Shown here in pieces: positions 5,465-6,868 of a stretch of 6,868 nt of DNA. Each line of letters opens with the position of its first letter. The stretch's first letter is position 1. The notes below the pieces were generated by a model, which was given only the letters and a program-made list of their open reading frames with translations, was not told where the DNA came from and made no database searches. Both the position numbers and the translations under genes were made by a program. This DNA comes from an uncultured Capnocytophaga sp. (lineage in GTDB: Bacteria > Bacteroidota > Bacteroidia > Flavobacteriales > Flavobacteriaceae), in assembly GCA_915070235.1 (NCBI GenBank), contig CAJZFM010000118.1, positions 1 to 6,868 of the forward strand, given 5' to 3'.

Positions 5465-5495
5465 TACTGTATTTAACGATTTAAGTATTTATTTT

Positions 5496-5768
5496 ATGAA
5501 CAAGACAGAACTCATCGACGCAATTGCACAAGAGGCTGGACTTTCAAAAGCCGATGCAAAAAAGGCCTTAGAAGCTTTTTTAGCAACTGTAGAAAAAACC
5601 TTGAAGAAAGGAGATAAGATCTCCTTGGTAGGATTTGGTTCTTGGTCAGTAACTGAGAAAGCTGCCCGCGAAGGAAGAAATCCTCAAACAGGGAAAACAA
5701 TCAGTATCCCTGCTAAAAAAGTAGTGAAGTTCAAACCAGGAACTGAGCTCTCTAATGCAGTAAACTAA
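5496..5768 (+). CDS. hup: HU-family DNA-binding protein (90 aa)
   Basis: A histone-like nucleoid protein that binds and bends DNA without strong sequence specificity, acting as a dimer. The whole family layout is present in 90 residues: two N-terminal helices (3-37), the glycine turn VGFGSW (45-50), and the DNA-clasping arm GRNPQTGKTISIP (60-72) with the intercalating proline at Pro63. The C-terminal KFKPGTELSNAVN (78-90) is the usual end. Which HU paralogue of the genome it is cannot be told; IHF-like members share the arm but the overall sequence is HU-like. It has its own promoter and a strong terminator, so it is a single-gene unit likely to be highly expressed. Confidence 0.94.
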   Translation: MNKTELIDAIAQEAGLSKADAKKALEAFLATVEKTLKKGDKISLVGFGSWSVTEKAAREGRNPQTGKTISIPAKKVVKFKPGTELSNAVN

Positions 5769-5789
5769 TTTAAAATAGTTTTGTAAAAC

Positions 5790-5820
5790 AAAAGGCTGTC
5801 CCCCAAGGGACAGCTTTTTT
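5790..5820 (+). terminator. Strong intrinsic terminator of the HU gene
   Basis: GCTGTCCC (5795-5802) pairs with GGGACAGC (5807-5814) around a CCAA loop; flanking A's and T's extend the stem and a six-T run ends at 5820. The A-run before it could allow activity on the other strand too. It starts 22 nt after the HU stop. Confidence 0.92.
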
Positions 5821-5889
5821 ATTTAATTAACGGGAGCTCAGCAAGTAAGTTAAAGTGAGCTTGTTCTATATAAAAAAATCACTTTTTTA

Positions 5890-5920
5890 TTGAAATATCC
5901 CGAAAAAATTAGTAACTTTG
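5890..5920 (+). promoter_or_regulatory. Promoter of batA
   Basis: TTG at 5890-5892, a 20-nt spacer and TAACTTTG at 5913-5920 match the consensus. The leader to the ATG at 5956 should be about 29 nt. The rest of the 5821-5955 gap holds only a short AGCTCA/TGAGCT inverted repeat (5835-5840, 5856-5861). Confidence 0.75.
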
Positions 5921-5955
5921 AGCCTTGAAAACATGTATGTTCTTGAATAATAAAA

Positions 5956-6868
5956 ATGAAAGATATCACCTTTGAGAATCCCCAATTTTTTTGGCTTTTC
6001 TTACTTTTTCCATTGTTAATCCTTTGGCAATGGCTTAGGCGGAAGAAAGAAATGCCCACTGTACTTTTCTCTTCTCTGCAAGGGGTACAACCCTTGCGCA
6101 CATGGCGTACTACCTTGCGTCCGCTCTTGTATGTATTACGCTGTTTGGCGTTGGCTGCCCTTATTGTAGCTTTGGCACGCCCACGCTCTTCCTCTGAAAT
6201 TACCAAAACGAAGACCACTGAGGGGATTGATATTATTCTCTCTATAGATATGTCCTCCAGTATGCTCGCCAAAGACCTCAAGCCCAATAGGATAGAGGCA
6301 CTCAAGCGGGTAGCATCTCAGTTTATAGAGCAGCGAGCCTCCGACCGTATAGGTATTGTTGTTTATTCAGGAGAGAGCTATACCAAGGTACCTGCTACCA
6401 CGGATAAGTCGGTAGTGCTTCAGGCTCTTAAGGACATCAAGCAGGGAGAAATAGAGGACGGTACAGCCATAGGTATGGGACTGGGTACAGCTATTAACCG
6501 CCTTAAGGACAGCAAGACTAAGAGTAAGGTCATTATCCTAATGACCGATGGGGTGAATAACACAGGAGTGATAGACCCCCTTAGTGCAGCCGAGCTGGCC
6601 AAGGAATATGGCATACGTGTCTATACCATTGGGATAGGTACCAACGGTAAAGCACTTTCGCCTGTGGCCTATAACCCCGACGGCTCTTTGCAGTACGATA
6701 TGGTACCTGTGGAGATAGACGAGAAGCTCCTCACTCAGATAGCACAAACCACAGGTGGACAGTATTTTAGAGCAACGGATAACCAGAAGTTGGCACAAAT
6801 ATACACTGAAATAGATAAGTTAGAAAAATCAAAGATAGAAGAACTCAAGTACTACCAACATCAGGAGA
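5956..6868 (+). CDS. batA: BatA-type VWA-domain membrane protein, 3' end cut by window edge
   Basis: A von Willebrand factor A protein of the Bat (Bacteroides aerotolerance) group, thought to sit in the inner membrane as part of an envelope complex with MoxR-type ATPases. Translating from the ATG gives 304 open codons to the edge. Two hydrophobic segments are seen (about 10-27 and 56-74), the second ending in LARPR, the BatA hallmark. A VWA domain follows (about 91-290) with an intact MIDAS metal site: Asp98-x-Ser100-x-Ser102 (DMSSS), Thr170 (DGTAIG) and Asp198 (MTDG). The usual C-terminal membrane segment would lie just beyond the window. An in-frame TGA at 5944 and the promoter at 5890-5920 fix the start. 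No moxR or DUF58 gene precedes it; HU does, behind a strong terminator. batB and others may follow. Confidence 0.92.
   Translation, partial: MKDITFENPQFFWLFLLFPLLILWQWLRRKKEMPTVLFSSLQGVQPLRTWRTTLRPLLYVLRCLALAALIVALARPRSSSEITKTKTTEGIDIILSIDMSSSMLAKDLKPNRIEALKRVASQFIEQRASDRIGIVVYSGESYTKVPATTDKSVVLQALKDIKQGEIEDGTAIGMGLGTAINRLKDSKTKSKVIILMTDGVNNTGVIDPLSAAELAKEYGIRVYTIGIGTNGKALSPVAYNPDGSLQYDMVPVEIDEKLLTQIAQTTGGQYFRATDNQKLAQIYTEIDKLEKSKIEELKYYQHQE

Noticed and set aside
5850..6798. Several open frames on the minus strand at the right end
   Set aside because: They lie antisense to batA, which has an intact VWA domain and promoter; the antisense proteins show no domain.

Overview
The window looks like a chromosomal segment of a low-GC Bacteroidota, most likely a Flavobacteriia member such as Capnocytophaga (genus is inference from overall feel, not from a search). 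The main support is promoter style: at least six sites carry the Bacteroidota -7 box TAnnTTTG, and four of them have a TTG element 19-20 nt upstream. Start codons lack Shine-Dalgarno sequences and sit behind A/T-rich leaders. The gene content (SemiSWEET, ferritin, dGTPase, fmt, HU, BatA) fits.

Layout. 135-413: a half-size sugar transporter (SemiSWEET) with its own promoter. 514-1238: an A/T-rich two-gene cassette, a small Lys/Thr-rich protein overlapping by one base a PIN-domain nuclease, probably a toxin-antitoxin pair. 1251-1281: a bidirectional terminator separating it from a convergent ferritin gene (1300-1815, minus). 1837-1916: divergent promoters for ferritin and for a rightward cluster of four genes: YciI-like (2015), an unrecognised all-helical protein (2317), dGTPase (2970) and methionyl-tRNA formyltransferase (4397). 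No internal promoter was seen in that cluster, so it may be one transcript. 5496-5768: HU with its own promoter and a strong terminator. 5956-end: batA, cut by the window edge, with its own promoter.

The most unusual structure is not a gene. The YciI leader (1924-2014) is built of thirteen consecutive 7-bp units, beginning about where transcription should start and ending at the base before the ATG. The gaps before dgt and fmt are each 71 nt and also keep a 7-bp period, finishing at or one base before the start codon. Other leaders in the window are only about 10-30 nt. This suggests a family of heptanucleotide repeats inserted or expanded directly in front of start codons.

Functionally the window is mostly housekeeping: dNTP pool control (dgt), translation initiation (fmt), nucleoid structure (HU), iron storage (ferritin) and an envelope-associated VWA protein (BatA). 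The accessory part is the PIN cassette. I see no CRISPR array, tRNA, rRNA, transposase or phage gene, and no clear new multi-gene defence system.
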